Shown: positions 23,865 to 33,991, numbered from the stretch's first letter. The stretch: DNA of 48,699 bases from Candidatus Acetatifactor stercoripullorum (GCA_019114005.1 DXGH01000035.1:1-48699), one strand, 5' to 3'. The notes: generated by a model from the letters alone, not told the origin. Translations and numbers: made by a program.

Positions 23865-25211
23865 TTAACCATGCCCCAAGGCCATTTTCTTCCACCTTCC
23901 GGTCAAATATCTTCCCACAAACAAAATCACTCGAAATACCCAGTCAAGCAGCATGGCGATCCACACCCCCACTGCCCCATAGCCCATGTTTACACCGATA
24001 ATATAGCTGAATCCGATGCGGAAGGTAAACATGGAAAAAATAGACACTGCCATGGTATAGCGCACGTCGTTGCAGGCCCGGAGCATATTGGGCAGCACAA
24101 AGGACAGCGGCCACAAAAATATAGCCATACCGTTATGGATCATCACCAGGGTATACGCCAGGGCAGTGGTTTCCTCCGAAAGGCCGTAAAGCTTTAAAAT
24201 CCAGGGGAGACTTAAAAGAATGATGCTGTTTACCACAGCCGTATACAAATAGGTCATCCCAAGGAGCTTTTTCGTATAATATTTTACCTGCTTTAAATCA
24301 CCTGCCCCCACACATCTTCCCACCACGGAAATCATGGCAAGGCTCATGGCCTGTCCCACAATGCAGCCCATGCCGTCCAGGCTGTTGGCCACTCCGTTTG
24401 CGGCAATCTGCACTGTGCCAAAGCCTGCGATTATGCTCACCACGATCACTCTTCCCAGCTGAAAAATACCGTTTTCAATACCGCTGGGGATGCCAATAAA
24501 GAGAATCCTCCTGATCACAGTCCACTCAAAACGGAAAGGCTCCTTGATTAAATGCACTATATTCCCAGGATTTTTCAAAAGTCCATAGAGCACAAAGGCG
24601 GCCACTGCCCTGGAAAGCAGGGAGGGGACGGCTACGCCCACAACGCCTTGGTGCAGAACAAACACACCGATGGCATTTCCCACAACATTGATCACATTCA
24701 TCAGGATGGACACCTTCAGAGTGATCTTGGAATTTCCCATGGCCCGGAACAGTGCGGCACAGGAATTGTACACTGCCAGAAAAGGAAAGGAAAAGGCTGA
24801 AATCAGCAGATAGATCACTGCATTTTCAAAGACATCGGCCTCAATCCTTCCAAAAAACAAGGATATAATCTGACGGTTTAGCAAAATTACGATAAGGGAC
24901 ACCGCCACCGTAATCATTCCCGCCGTATAGAGCAGCTGTTTTGCAGATCTGCGGGCCTCCTCCTTCTTTCCCGCGCCGATAAACTGAGAGGTGACCACCG
25001 CTCCCCCGGTGGCGAGGGCAGACAGCACGCTGATAATCAGATTATTAAACATATCCACCAGGGAGACCCCGGACACAGCGGCCTCTCCCGCCGAAGAGAT
25101 CATCACCGTGTCCGCCATTCCCACTGTAATGGCCAAGGTCTGCTCAAAAATCAGAGGAATAATCAGCCTTCTCAAATCCTGCTTTGTAAATAATTTCTGT
25201 TCTTCCATCAT
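23865..25211 (-). CDS. MATE family efflux transporter
   Basis: A 448-aa membrane protein with twelve hydrophobic helices in two similar halves, typical of MATE exporters that use Na+ or H+ gradients to expel cationic compounds. The N-terminal half contains GMADTVMISSAGEAAVSGVS and the second half IAANGVANSLDGMGCIVGQA, the usual matching motifs. Two adjacent ATGs exist (25211 and 25208). The ribosome site is weak. It follows tatD by 66 bp. Substrate cannot be predicted. Confidence 0.92.
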   Translation of the reverse strand: MMEEQKLFTKQDLRRLIIPLIFEQTLAITVGMADTVMISSAGEAAVSGVSLVDMFNNLIISVLSALATGGAVVTSQFIGAGKKEEARRSAKQLLYTAGMITVAVSLIVILLNRQIISLFFGRIEADVFENAVIYLLISAFSFPFLAVYNSCAALFRAMGNSKITLKVSILMNVINVVGNAIGVFVLHQGVVGVAVPSLLSRAVAAFVLYGLLKNPGNIVHLIKEPFRFEWTVIRRILFIGIPSGIENGIFQLGRVIVVSIIAGFGTVQIAANGVANSLDGMGCIVGQAMSLAMISVVGRCVGAGDLKQVKYYTKKLLGMTYLYTAVVNSIILLSLPWILKLYGLSEETTALAYTLVMIHNGMAIFLWPLSFVLPNMLRACNDVRYTMAVSIFSMFTFRIGFSYIIGVNMGYGAVGVWIAMLLDWVFRVILFVGRYLTGRWKKMALGHG

Positions 25212-25277
25212 CCCGCTCTTTTCTCTGTTATTTGTAAAAATCCGCCTGCCGCCAGGCCACAGGGATTTTCCCGCAGC

Positions 25278-26054
25278 TTATGAGGACATGCGGTACAGGC
25301 GAAGCCCATTCTCCCACACAGCCCTTCTTACCTCTTCCTCTGTCAGTCCCTTCAGGGCGGCCAGCGCTTCCACCACATAGGGAAGATAAAGGGAGCTGTT
25401 TCTTCTCCCCCTGTTGGGCTCCGGAGCAAGATAGGGGCAGTCCGTCTCCACCACAATGCGGTCTATGGGAATATACTGGGCCGCCTCCTTCAGCTTCCTT
25501 GCGTTTTTAAAGGTGATAACGCCCCCGATGCCAATATAAAAGCCCATGTCCAGAAAAACCCCCGCAGTCTCCCTGGTATAGGAATAGCAGTGGATTACGC
25601 CTCCCAAATCTCTGGCGTTTTCCGCAGTCATAATATCTATGGTATCCCTGGCCGCATCCCTGGAGTGGATCACCACCGGCAGGGAAAGCTCTCTGGCAAG
25701 GGCAAGCTGCATGGCGAACCATTCCTTTTGTATTTCTCTTTCCGGCTCCTCCCAGTGATAGTCCAGTCCAATCTCTCCCACCGCCACACATTTTTCATGG
25801 CGGCATTGTTTTCTTAACGTTTCTATGGCTGTTTTTTCCAAGCCTGCCGTCTCACTGGGATGCACTCCCAGGGCGGCGTAAATATAATCATAGCTTTCTG
25901 CCAGTGCGAGAGTCTTTTCGCAGGAAGCCAGGCTGGCTCCTATATTCACCACCCGGCTGATGCCCCGGGCGGGAAGCTCTTTTAAAAGCGCATCTCTGTC
26001 CTGGTCAAAAGCTTCGTCATCGTAATGGGCATGCGTGTCAAAAATACCCGTCAC
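25278..26054 (-). CDS. TatD family metal-dependent hydrolase (DNase)
   Basis: A 258-aa TIM-barrel amidohydrolase-type nuclease. Metal-binding motifs are FDTHAHYDD, GEIGLDYHW, HSRDA, IHCYS and ETDCPYLAPEP, all intact. The start is taken as GTG 26054, 9 nt after AGGAG and directly before the first conserved strand. A GTG further upstream (26075) lacks a site. It lies just past the chemoreceptor's terminator. Confidence 0.93.
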   Translation of the reverse strand: MTGIFDTHAHYDDEAFDQDRDALLKELPARGISRVVNIGASLASCEKTLALAESYDYIYAALGVHPSETAGLEKTAIETLRKQCRHEKCVAVGEIGLDYHWEEPEREIQKEWFAMQLALARELSLPVVIHSRDAARDTIDIMTAENARDLGGVIHCYSYTRETAGVFLDMGFYIGIGGVITFKNARKLKEAAQYIPIDRIVVETDCPYLAPEPNRGRRNSSLYLPYVVEALAALKGLTEEEVRRAVWENGLRLYRMSS

Positions 26055-26087
26055 AGCACACTTCTCCTTTCTCACCGCTTAAAAATA

Positions 26088-26130
26088 GCAAAAAATCAGC
26101 AGGGACCTTATCCGGGGTCCCCACTGATTG
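26088..26130 (-). terminator. Rho-independent terminator of the chemoreceptor gene
   Basis: Arms 26094-26107 and 26116-26129 pair over 14 positions with two mismatches (AATCAG outer, GGGACC inner). On the minus strand the stem is followed by six T. Confidence 0.8.
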
Positions 26131-26173
26131 TAAGTGTATCATTTCTTGTGCCTTTCGGCAATAGGCTCATTTC

Positions 26174-27868
26174 CTATACTTCAAAAATCTGCATGCTTCT
26201 ATGCAGCTGCTCCACGCTTTCCTTCTGTTTGCGCACAATTTCCTCCACGCCCCGGATTACCTCCGACACCTGGGTCACCGAAGCAGCCGATTCCTGAGTG
26301 CTGGCCGCATTTTCCTGAGCCACAGCCGTCAGATTCTGCACGGTGTCCGTAACGTTGGCCTTTGCCTGATTGAGCTTTTCCGTCTTATCCGCCACTCTTC
26401 CAAGGGCCTCTATCGCCTGCCCGACCTGGCCAAGCACCTGCTTTACCTGCTGATCCGTCTTTTCCACATTTGCATTCTGCTGTCCCATGATGGTCTTTAC
26501 CTCATCCATGGTTTTTACAGCTCTCTCGGAATCCCCCAAAAGGGAATTGATAATCTCCTCGATCTGTCTTGCGGATTCGTTGGACTGCTCGGCCAGCTTT
26601 TGAATCTGGGCCGCCACCACTGCAAAGCCTCTTCCCTGCTCCCCGGCCCTTGCAGCCTCAATGGAAGCGTTCAAGGAAAGAAGGTTCGTTTCCTCGGCGA
26701 TCTCTGTGATCAATACAGTGGCCTCCTTGATTTTCTGTGCAGAAATGTTGGTGGTGTTAGTCTGCTCATAAATCACATCAATGGAATCCTTTGTCTTTAC
26801 ATTGATGCTCTGCAGATCCTGCAGGGTAGACACTGCGGTTTGTCCCATATCCTGAATGCGCTTTGCGCTTTCGCTCATGGCTTCGATCTCCTCCGCCGTC
26901 TCCTCGATCATATTACCCATAATGATAATATTCTCCGTAGCCTTCTGGGTTTCTTCAGCCTGTCCTGTTGCTCCCTGGGCGATCTCCTCCACGGCCCGCT
27001 CCACCTGCTCAATATGTTCAGAGGTGATGCCTGCCTTTTCCATCAGATGGTCCGAAGCCTCATTCAGCACTCTGCTCTGTTCCTGGATACTGGAAATAAT
27101 CTCCTTCAGTTCCTCCCTCAGCTGCATAATGCCGCGGCTGATATTTCCAACCTCATCCTTTCTGCTTTGCGTGGTTTTGTGCATCTCTATATTCAGCTTT
27201 CCCTTCGCCAGCTGATCCAGGGCATTGGTACCCTCGTGCAGCGTTTTCACCATTCTTCTGACCACTGCAAACAGCAAAAGGGCGCAGATCACAAAAAGGC
27301 CAATAATGACTCCGGCCATAATAGATATAATTCCGGTGATCTGGCTTTGGGCATGTTCCTGGGGCATACCTGCAAAGATCATGCCCACTACCGTTTCCCC
27401 GCCATTATACACCGGCAGATAGTATCCAAAAAAATTCTGTCCCTCCACATTTACGCTGGTGGAGAAATACTCCTCCCCATTGCCCAGCACTCTGTCAATG
27501 ACGGTCTGCCCCGCCTGTGTCCCTATCACCCGGTTCCCCTGTGTATCCACAACCGAGGTCATATATCTGGTATCTCCAAAAAATACGGTAATGTCGATAT
27601 CCGCTGCATCCTTGATATTATCAGCGATCTCCACCGCCTGGCTTACATTAAAATCTCCCTTATATAAAGCATCCCCTTCTACTCGAAAATCTCCCTCATC
27701 CACATGCTCCAGGGTATCCCTCACCGATACCGCAGAGGCCCGCAGGCCATTTTCAATACTCCCCGTCATTGCACTTCCGATTCTTACATTGCCAATGAGA
27801 ATCACTACGATTCCCAGGCAGAAAATAGGCAGCAGCGCCATGGTAAGAATTTTAGACTGCATCTTCAT
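26174..27868 (-). CDS. Methyl-accepting chemotaxis protein
   Basis: A 564-aa transmembrane receptor. Helix 1 (residues 9-30) is followed by an extracellular single-Cache-type domain (about 35-185), helix 2 (about 190-220), a HAMP domain, and a long coiled coil with the signalling tip [21 protein letters not shown] and GRGFAVVA. It would feed CheA to steer the flagella made by genes elsewhere in the window. ATG 27868 is chosen, with AAAGGG 10 nt upstream; the longer frame runs into the promoter. The ligand is unknown. Confidence 0.95.
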   Translation of the reverse strand: MKMQSKILTMALLPIFCLGIVVILIGNVRIGSAMTGSIENGLRASAVSVRDTLEHVDEGDFRVEGDALYKGDFNVSQAVEIADNIKDAADIDITVFFGDTRYMTSVVDTQGNRVIGTQAGQTVIDRVLGNGEEYFSTSVNVEGQNFFGYYLPVYNGGETVVGMIFAGMPQEHAQSQITGIISIMAGVIIGLFVICALLLFAVVRRMVKTLHEGTNALDQLAKGKLNIEMHKTTQSRKDEVGNISRGIMQLREELKEIISSIQEQSRVLNEASDHLMEKAGITSEHIEQVERAVEEIAQGATGQAEETQKATENIIIMGNMIEETAEEIEAMSESAKRIQDMGQTAVSTLQDLQSINVKTKDSIDVIYEQTNTTNISAQKIKEATVLITEIAEETNLLSLNASIEAARAGEQGRGFAVVAAQIQKLAEQSNESARQIEEIINSLLGDSERAVKTMDEVKTIMGQQNANVEKTDQQVKQVLGQVGQAIEALGRVADKTEKLNQAKANVTDTVQNLTAVAQENAASTQESAASVTQVSEVIRGVEEIVRKQKESVEQLHRSMQIFEV

Positions 27869-27916
27869 AATATTTATCCCTTTCTTACAATAATAATATA
27901 AAAAATTGATAAATAT

Positions 27917-27944
27917 ATTATAGCATTTTCGTTGAAGATGTCCA
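27917..27944 (-). promoter_or_regulatory. Probable sigma-A promoter of the chemoreceptor
   Basis: TGGACA (27939-27944) and TATAAT (27917-27922) are 16 nt apart on the minus strand, 49 nt before the ATG. No sigma-D motif was seen in this AT-rich region (27869-28049). Confidence 0.55.
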
Positions 27945-28049
27945 TATTTTTGTAACAAGTGAAAAAAATAACGATTTCATTTTTGTAAAAATTGCCAGAA
28001 ATTGCAAAAATATACAAATAATATTTTTGAATATCCAGATTTTTCCAGC

Positions 28050-28081
28050 AAAAAACCGCAGATGTCTATCTGCGGTTTTTG
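28050..28081. terminator. Rho-independent terminator after the solute-binding protein gene
   Basis: A 9-bp stem (28055-28063 with 28068-28076, CCGCAGAT core), 4-nt loop, and A/T runs on both sides. It ends the leftward transporter operon. Confidence 0.92.
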
Positions 28082-28088
28082 CTTCTTC

Positions 28089-29630
28089 TCAGCCCTCGCC
28101 GTTCATCTCTGCCAAAGCCTGATCCAGATTTAAAGCTGCAGCAGTGGCCGCATAATTGGCAAGTCCTTCTTCTACAGAAATATTACCTGTTACGATCTCC
28201 GCCACGCAGCTGTCCCTGGCAACGATCAAATCTGCCGAAATCAGGGTGTAGGTGGGAGATGCCGGCTGGAAATTCTGGGATTTGGCATTTTCCGTGGCCT
28301 TTAAGGAATCCACATAAGCATCCACATAATTCATGTTTTTGTTGTCCTCATTTAAGGGAGTGAGGCGGGAGGAAGGCAGTATATAAGCCTTGTTTAAAAT
28401 GGTATTGGGGTCTGAAAGGCTGGGCAGCATCTTCACATTGTCTCCATCCTGCTCCCAGTGCACGCCCTCTACGCCAAACTCGAAAAGCACCTGTCCTTCT
28501 CCGCCGTCGTGCTGGTACGCAATAAAGTATTTGAATACCTGGGCCGCCTCTTCCTCAGAAAGATTGCCGTTAATCACATGCACCGAGGGGGTGGAATAAA
28601 GATAAGCACTTCCTTCAATGGGTGGAATGCACACTACCTCCGCGTCAGGGACATTTCTCTGCAGGTTTTCCGTAAGCTGCTGTCCCCAGTTGCCCGTCCA
28701 GTAGCAGAAGGCGCCTGTAGTTCCCGACTCCCAGCCGTCTCTGCAGGTTGCGGTGGTGTTCGTGATGACCTCCATATCCAAAAGCCCCTCCGCATAAGCA
28801 TCCTGCGTTCTCTGAAGGGCCGTCTTCATATTTTCCTGCTGCATGCCGTCTACCCAGACGCCGTTCACCTGGGTGATGCCGGGAACCGCCCCCTGATAGA
28901 AATCGGGAATATACTGGGCGCTCATAAGGCCAGGTGCAGTATAAGGCACAAGACACTCGTCAATTTCATCTCTGAACCTTGTGAGCATTGTAATAAATTC
29001 CTCGTAGGTGGCAGGTATCTCCATGCCCAGTCTGTCCAGCCAGTCCTTTCTCACATAGGTTCCGCAAGCCTGGGGAAGCTCTCTTGGCACACCGTAAATT
29101 CTTCCATTGTAGGAGCACTGCTCCCACATGCTCTCATCCACCAGGTCATATAAGCCCGATTCCTTCACCAAATCCGTCAGATCTGCCAGAGCGCCCTCCG
29201 CCACATATTTGGGAAAGTGCTCCTCAGACAGGTCAAATACATCTGGCGCCGTGCCTGCTGCATAATCCAGCTCTATTTTTTCAATGTACTCATTGCCCGT
29301 CACATAGGTGTGCTCCAATTTAATTCCCGTAAGGCGTTCAAATTCCGCATCCCACTCCTCCTGGCCATTTTCCGGAAGCAGTCCATCATGGGAACACCAG
29401 GAAATAGATTCCGGCTTTTCAATACTGTCATAATCCAGCCCGCTGCCAGACCCTTCTGCAGATGTGCCTTCCTGGGATGTTGTGCTCTGTGTCTGCCCAC
29501 TGTCCGCTGTGCTGCCGCCTGCTGTGCCGCTGTCTGTTCCACCGCAGCCCGCCAAAGTTCCCATCACAGAAAGGGCAAGGGCCGCCGCGCCGATTCTTTT
29601 CATCAGTTCTTTTTTCGATTTTTGAAGCAT
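28089..29630 (-). CDS. Extracellular sugar-binding lipoprotein of an ABC transporter
   Basis: A 513-aa solute-binding protein of the large LplA/YtcQ kind. The signal peptide ends in lipobox LAGC with Cys29, followed by a Ser/Gly/Thr linker. The mature part contains ESISWCSHDGL near the N-terminus and the hinge-type AAGTAPDVFDLSEEHFPKYV. It captures oligosaccharides outside the cell and passes them to the two permeases encoded just upstream. GAGGAGG lies 6-7 nt before ATG 29630. No ATPase gene is present, as usual for this class, which shares an MsmX-type ATPase encoded elsewhere. Confidence 0.93.
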   Translation of the reverse strand: MLQKSKKELMKRIGAAALALSVMGTLAGCGGTDSGTAGGSTADSGQTQSTTSQEGTSAEGSGSGLDYDSIEKPESISWCSHDGLLPENGQEEWDAEFERLTGIKLEHTYVTGNEYIEKIELDYAAGTAPDVFDLSEEHFPKYVAEGALADLTDLVKESGLYDLVDESMWEQCSYNGRIYGVPRELPQACGTYVRKDWLDRLGMEIPATYEEFITMLTRFRDEIDECLVPYTAPGLMSAQYIPDFYQGAVPGITQVNGVWVDGMQQENMKTALQRTQDAYAEGLLDMEVITNTTATCRDGWESGTTGAFCYWTGNWGQQLTENLQRNVPDAEVVCIPPIEGSAYLYSTPSVHVINGNLSEEEAAQVFKYFIAYQHDGGEGQVLFEFGVEGVHWEQDGDNVKMLPSLSDPNTILNKAYILPSSRLTPLNEDNKNMNYVDAYVDSLKATENAKSQNFQPASPTYTLISADLIVARDSCVAEIVTGNISVEEGLANYAATAAALNLDQALAEMNGEG

Positions 29631-29674
29631 CTTAATCCTCCTCGTGTTGTAATGTTTTTTGTTCTATCCCCAAT

Positions 29675-30541
29675 TCATCCCTTTACCGCTCCCAGCGTAA
29701 CTCCCTTTACAAAGTACTTCTGCAGGAAGGGATACACAAACAGAAACGGCAGTATCACCACAATCACTGTGGCAGATTTGAGCATTTCCGTCCCCAGCGT
29801 GATGCTGGAGCTTCCCACCGCAAGGGTTTCCTCCAAAATCAGCGCCCTGATTTTTACCTGGAAATTTACCCAGTCCTGGTCTGTAATATACAGTATAAAG
29901 TGCATATAATCATTCCACATGGCAACGGCGATAAACAGTCCCACCGACGCCAGCGCAGGCTTTGACAGGGGCAGCGCAATTCTGAAAAAGCAGCCAAAGG
30001 GACTGCAGCCGTCGATGGACGCCGAGTCAAACAGCGCGTCGGGAAGTCCGTCGAAAAAGCTCCGCATCAGTATGGTATTGTAGGCCGTCACACAAACCGG
30101 CACAATCACTGCCATCAGATTATTCATCAAGCCCAGATTTTTGTAAGTCAGATAAGTGGCGATCATACCGCCGTTAAACATCATGGTGACCAAAACCGCC
30201 CGGCTGAAGAAGGCATGGCCCGGCAGCTCCTTCTGCTTAAGCCCATACGCTCCCAGGGTGGTAACGGCAAGTCCCACGATGGTTCCTGCCACAGTAGTCA
30301 GCACGGAAACCAGAAAGGGCCGGTACATTCCCGCGTTGTTCAATATGACCTTATAGGCGTCAAGGCTGAATTCCTTCGGCCAAAACCTGGTTCCCACACT
30401 GGAAGGGTCCACAGAATCCACAAACAGCTTCCACAGGGGAATCAGCATAGCCACAATCAAGAACAGCAGAAACAAGTAATCACAGATCAAAAAAACCGCT
30501 CTGGCCCGGTGACCCTTTCGAAAGGAAAATCGTTCCCGCAT
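29675..30541 (-). CDS. Carbohydrate ABC transporter permease (LplC/YtcP type)
   Basis: A 288-aa MalG-type permease with six hydrophobic helices. The EAA loop that contacts the ATPase is DSASIDGCSPFGCFFRIALP. The C-terminus KYFVKGVTLGAVKG is typical of the LplC group. ATG 30541 overlaps the TGA of the upstream permease by one base, and GGAGG stands within the end of that gene, so translation is coupled. Confidence 0.94.
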   Translation of the reverse strand: MRERFSFRKGHRARAVFLICDYLFLLFLIVAMLIPLWKLFVDSVDPSSVGTRFWPKEFSLDAYKVILNNAGMYRPFLVSVLTTVAGTIVGLAVTTLGAYGLKQKELPGHAFFSRAVLVTMMFNGGMIATYLTYKNLGLMNNLMAVIVPVCVTAYNTILMRSFFDGLPDALFDSASIDGCSPFGCFFRIALPLSKPALASVGLFIAVAMWNDYMHFILYITDQDWVNFQVKIRALILEETLAVGSSSITLGTEMLKSATVIVVILPFLFVYPFLQKYFVKGVTLGAVKG

Positions 30542-31482
30542 CAAATCACCTCCTCGCCAGTTATTTTTTTGGTCAGCTTATTACCCAAAATTACAAATCC
30601 CACAGATATCACCGATTTAAACAGCCCCGCCGCCGTGGAAATTCCGTACTGGGAGCTGGTGATACCCAGCCTGTACACATAGGTTTCAATTACATCGGAT
30701 TCGTTGATCACCATAGCGTTCTGCAGCACCCACACTGGATCAAACAGATTCAGAATCTTAGCCAGATTCAGGATAAATACCACCATGATAGTGCCCGAGA
30801 TGGCCGGCAGCGTAATATGCCTTACTCTCTGAATGCGGTTTGCTCCGTCCATGATGGCAGCCTCGTGCTGCTCCATATCCACTCCCGCCAAAGCAGATAC
30901 ATAAATAATTGCCCCCCAGCCCACTTCCTTCCACATAGAGATCAGATACAGACACGGCCTCCACCATTCCTTGTCCGCCAGAAAATAAATGGACTCCAGC
31001 CCAAGGGCTTGCAGGATACCGTTTACCATTCCTGTTTTCGGCGACAGGAACATGGTAAAAACCGAGGCCACTACCACCCAGGACATAAAGTGGGGAATGT
31101 AAACCACCGTCTGGGTCAGCTTCTTAAACCAGACACTTCGGATTTCATCTAAAAGAAGCGCAAGTCCGATACTGCCGAAGGTCACTAAAAGAAGCCTCAC
31201 GCTGCTGATCACCAGCGTATTGCGGAAAGCCTGCCAAAAGCCTGCCGACGCAAACAGGTTTTCAAAATTTGTAAATCCCACAAGATTGAAATCCTGGCGA
31301 AAAGGGCTGTAATCCGTAAAGGCATAAAAGATTCCCACCATAGGGAAATAACAAAATACCAAAAGACAGCACATCAGCGGCGCCAGCATCACATAATAGG
31401 CAGCATTTTTCCGAATTCTCTTGGAAAGCGGTTTTTGAGGCATTCCTTTCAACGCCGCTTTCCCCTTCAAAGGTTTTGCCAT
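30541..31482 (-). CDS. Carbohydrate ABC transporter permease (LplB/YteP type)
   Basis: A 313-aa MalF-type permease with six helices. The EAA loop reads DGANRIQRVRHITLPAISG. The basic N-terminus (about 35 residues) precedes the first helix. ATG 31482 is chosen because AAAGGAG lies 6-8 nt upstream; the frame is open further but through the control region. It is the first gene of the permease-permease-SBP operon behind the AraC gene. Confidence 0.94.
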   Translation of the reverse strand: MAKPLKGKAALKGMPQKPLSKRIRKNAAYYVMLAPLMCCLLVFCYFPMVGIFYAFTDYSPFRQDFNLVGFTNFENLFASAGFWQAFRNTLVISSVRLLLVTFGSIGLALLLDEIRSVWFKKLTQTVVYIPHFMSWVVVASVFTMFLSPKTGMVNGILQALGLESIYFLADKEWWRPCLYLISMWKEVGWGAIIYVSALAGVDMEQHEAAIMDGANRIQRVRHITLPAISGTIMVVFILNLAKILNLFDPVWVLQNAMVINESDVIETYVYRLGITSSQYGISTAAGLFKSVISVGFVILGNKLTKKITGEEVI

Positions 31483-31519
31483 TTTTCTCTCCTTTCCTGC
31501 GTTTTTTCTTGCTGACTGC

Positions 31520-31646
31520 ATTATAGATGCCAAAGCCGGACGAAGAAAAGATACATTATCCCAGATACGCATTTTTGTTCCAGGGCGGTTCATTTCCCCT
31601 GAAAAATGGTTCCCTGAAACGGAAAAAAGGTTGAAAAATGGTTCCC
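31520..31646 (-). promoter_or_regulatory. Transporter-operon control region with two 15-bp direct repeats
   Basis: On the minus strand GGGAACCATTTTTCA occurs twice, at 31632-31646 and 31600-31614, 32 bp apart (three helical turns). Downstream are two candidate -10 boxes, GATAAT (31555-31560) and TATAAT (31520-31525), both with poor -35 boxes. This layout fits an activator-dependent promoter, and the gene directly upstream encodes an AraC activator, which often binds direct repeats. Confidence 0.6.
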
Positions 31647-31648
31647 CG

Positions 31649-33859
31649 TCATCCCCTGTACTCGCTGGGGCTGACCCCCATCACTCTCTTAAAAGCCCTT
31701 CGGAAGGACTGTACACTGTTATATCCCGTTTTTTCAGCAATATTGGCAACCAGCTCCCCTTCATTTAGCAGTCTGCAGGCCTGGCCGATACGCAGGTTTT
31801 CCAGATAATCCCCGAAATTTACCTGCAGTTCTTCCTTAAAAAATGCAGAGAGATACCCTTCCGAGAGCTTAAACTGCTGGCTCACCAGCCCAAGCCCCAT
31901 ACCCGGGTTCTGGTAATTCTCCTCCACAAACCGCAGTATTTCCTTGATTTTTTCATTTCTCTTCCTGCTTTTTCTGCTGGCCACACTGCTGCAGATATCC
32001 CCGCACAGGCTGCCAAGGCCGCTGAAATAGTCCTCAATTTTCCCTTCCTCCATCAAAAGAACATTCAGACGGATAAATCGCTCCTCTCTGTCCGAAAGGC
32101 CCTTGGCCTGCTGCGCAATTATCTCACAGAGGGCATGATTCAGCTTTAAAAGCTGTCTGCGGCCCAGGCTGCGATACACGAAGTTTTCTGTTTGTATCAG
32201 GTGCAGCACACTTTCCGCTGTTTTAAAATCCCCGGCCCGCAGGGACTGCACCAAACGCTCCTCTATAGAATAAGGAAGATAATAGGAATCATCCTGCCTG
32301 TGAATTTCAGAGTACAGACGTATCACCCTGCCCGGGCCATCCTCCTGCGCATCCAGCGCTGCATCCGCCTCCTCCGTGCTTTTCCAGAAATACATCAGAT
32401 CATTACAGGGTGAGCCTATCCCCCAGTATCCATCGGCATTCCAGACACTTCTAAGCCACAGAATAATCTGTGTCAGCGTCTCCCACAGGGTCTCCTGATT
32501 TTTTGCTTCTATAATATATAGTGTCACCAACGTATTTTTCTTATAGGACCAGCTGGCCCAGGGATATTCCTGCTTAAGCCTGTCGGAAACCAGAGCCTGC
32601 AGCACCCTTGCTTCCTCCACCGTTCTTCCGTCGATGCTGTCGGCGTCAATTTCCGGAAACAGCCGGATGGCCGCCGCACAATAAACCGTGCCCGTCAGCT
32701 GCAGTCCTGCCCGGTCTGCCATATATTCCAGTTCGGCCCGGGAAAGAAAATCTGCCTTCAGGAGATTGTGAAAAAAGGTCTGGCGCAGAGCAAGCTGATC
32801 CTCCTTCTGTTCCTGAATCATCTGATCAATAGATTGACTGATGCTGTTCAAATCCGTGCTGTAATTTTCTTCCTTCTGCCAAAGCTTACGGGCGATCGAG
32901 TTGATAGGCTTCCCGCTGCGGGCTGCAAAAAAGAATGCAAAGGCGGTCCCCGCCACCGCAGCCAGAACCAGTAAAAGGCAAATATACCTCTGCAGCTCCC
33001 ACAGCCTGGCCATAGCCTCCTGTGTGGATAAAATCAGGGTATAGACACAGCCCTCCCCCATCTGGGAATCCATGGCAATTACAATTTCCTCCCCGAAAAA
33101 GTATACTCCCGGCTGTGTGACCATCTCCTGCACCAGCCTGTCCCCAAGGCCCAGTCCATCCATTCCAAACAGCATTTCACCATTTTCATGAATGAACAGA
33201 CTGTACCCGCTGTAATTTTCCAGAAAATTCATATGGCCGACCAGCTCTTTCGTATCAATACGGAAAATGACCGTTCCCAGCCTGCTTTCATCAATGGGAG
33301 AGCGGATACAGGGAAACAGATAGAGCAGCTCCCCGCTTTCCGTCACATAAAAGGAGGGGGTGGAAGCTGTATCCTGGCACAAAGCCATCCATTCCTCCAT
33401 GGCAATACCCCAGCTGTCAGGATATCTCTGGAACACTTCCCTGTGATAGACCGCATTGTCATAGATCACCCGGTCCAGACTGTCCACGTAAATAAAGACG
33501 TCCGCCAGAGAATAGGTGCCATAATATTTGATGGTATCCGCATATTCCTGAAGCACATTTTGGGCTGCTTCATAATATTCCATATCCCGTTTGTCCGTAA
33601 AACGGCCCAGTTGCTTTAAGGAAGCGGAGGTGGCCAAATTTAAACCGCCGATGCGGAAACGGCCGAATTTGTTGTCCGCCTCACCAATCCCCTGACGGAG
33701 CAGATTTTGATTTTCTTCAATCACATTATCCCTTACAATATGAAGCGCCTCTCGAAAGCCTGCCAGACACACAAAAAAGAACAGCGCCAGTACAAACATA
33801 TAGGAAAGCCAGAACCGTAAAACCGCATTTTTCTTAAAAACCTGAATCATTGTACCCAT
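31649..33859 (-). CDS. Membrane-anchored AraC-family regulator (YesS-like)
   Basis: A 736-aa protein. Helix 1 is at about residues 13-33, then an extracellular Cache-like sensor domain to about 285, helix 2 near 290-315, a cytoplasmic linker, and a C-terminal AraC double helix-turn-helix (about 635-736) ending FRRAFKRVMGVSPSEYRG. The build is that of Bacillus YesS, which controls rhamnogalacturonan use. ATG 33859 is chosen because GGAGG lies 7 nt upstream. It is divergent from the esterase/GH28/GH2 genes and directly before the permeases, so it probably activates both arms. Confidence 0.9.
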   Translation of the reverse strand: MGTMIQVFKKNAVLRFWLSYMFVLALFFFVCLAGFREALHIVRDNVIEENQNLLRQGIGEADNKFGRFRIGGLNLATSASLKQLGRFTDKRDMEYYEAAQNVLQEYADTIKYYGTYSLADVFIYVDSLDRVIYDNAVYHREVFQRYPDSWGIAMEEWMALCQDTASTPSFYVTESGELLYLFPCIRSPIDESRLGTVIFRIDTKELVGHMNFLENYSGYSLFIHENGEMLFGMDGLGLGDRLVQEMVTQPGVYFFGEEIVIAMDSQMGEGCVYTLILSTQEAMARLWELQRYICLLLVLAAVAGTAFAFFFAARSGKPINSIARKLWQKEENYSTDLNSISQSIDQMIQEQKEDQLALRQTFFHNLLKADFLSRAELEYMADRAGLQLTGTVYCAAAIRLFPEIDADSIDGRTVEEARVLQALVSDRLKQEYPWASWSYKKNTLVTLYIIEAKNQETLWETLTQIILWLRSVWNADGYWGIGSPCNDLMYFWKSTEEADAALDAQEDGPGRVIRLYSEIHRQDDSYYLPYSIEERLVQSLRAGDFKTAESVLHLIQTENFVYRSLGRRQLLKLNHALCEIIAQQAKGLSDREERFIRLNVLLMEEGKIEDYFSGLGSLCGDICSSVASRKSRKRNEKIKEILRFVEENYQNPGMGLGLVSQQFKLSEGYLSAFFKEELQVNFGDYLENLRIGQACRLLNEGELVANIAEKTGYNSVQSFRRAFKRVMGVSPSEYRG

Positions 33860-33901
33860 ACCCTTTCCTCCCGCTTCCAAAATCATCCCTTGCATGGTAT
33901 C

Positions 33902-33991
33902 ATTATAGCATGAGCCTCTTTTGCATAGAAACGGTACAAATTTATAGATGAAAATTTGTTTCTTGCGCCAGCCCCCTATGAAACCTATAAT
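33902..33991. promoter_or_regulatory. Divergent promoter region with a 24-bp palindrome
   Basis: Rightward: TTGCGC (33963-33968), 17 nt, TATAAT (33986-33991), about 28 nt before the esterase ATG. Leftward: TATAAT (33902-33907) for the AraC gene, with a poor -35. Between them ACAAATTT (33936-33943) and AAATTTGT (33952-33959) form a perfect inverted repeat with 8-nt spacer, just upstream of the rightward -35, a position suited to an activator. Confidence 0.6.

Noticed and set aside
33941..33960. Catabolite-repression (cre) site before the esterase operon
   Set aside because: The palindrome there is ACAAATTT-N8-AAATTTGT and lacks the TGNAANC core of cre sites.
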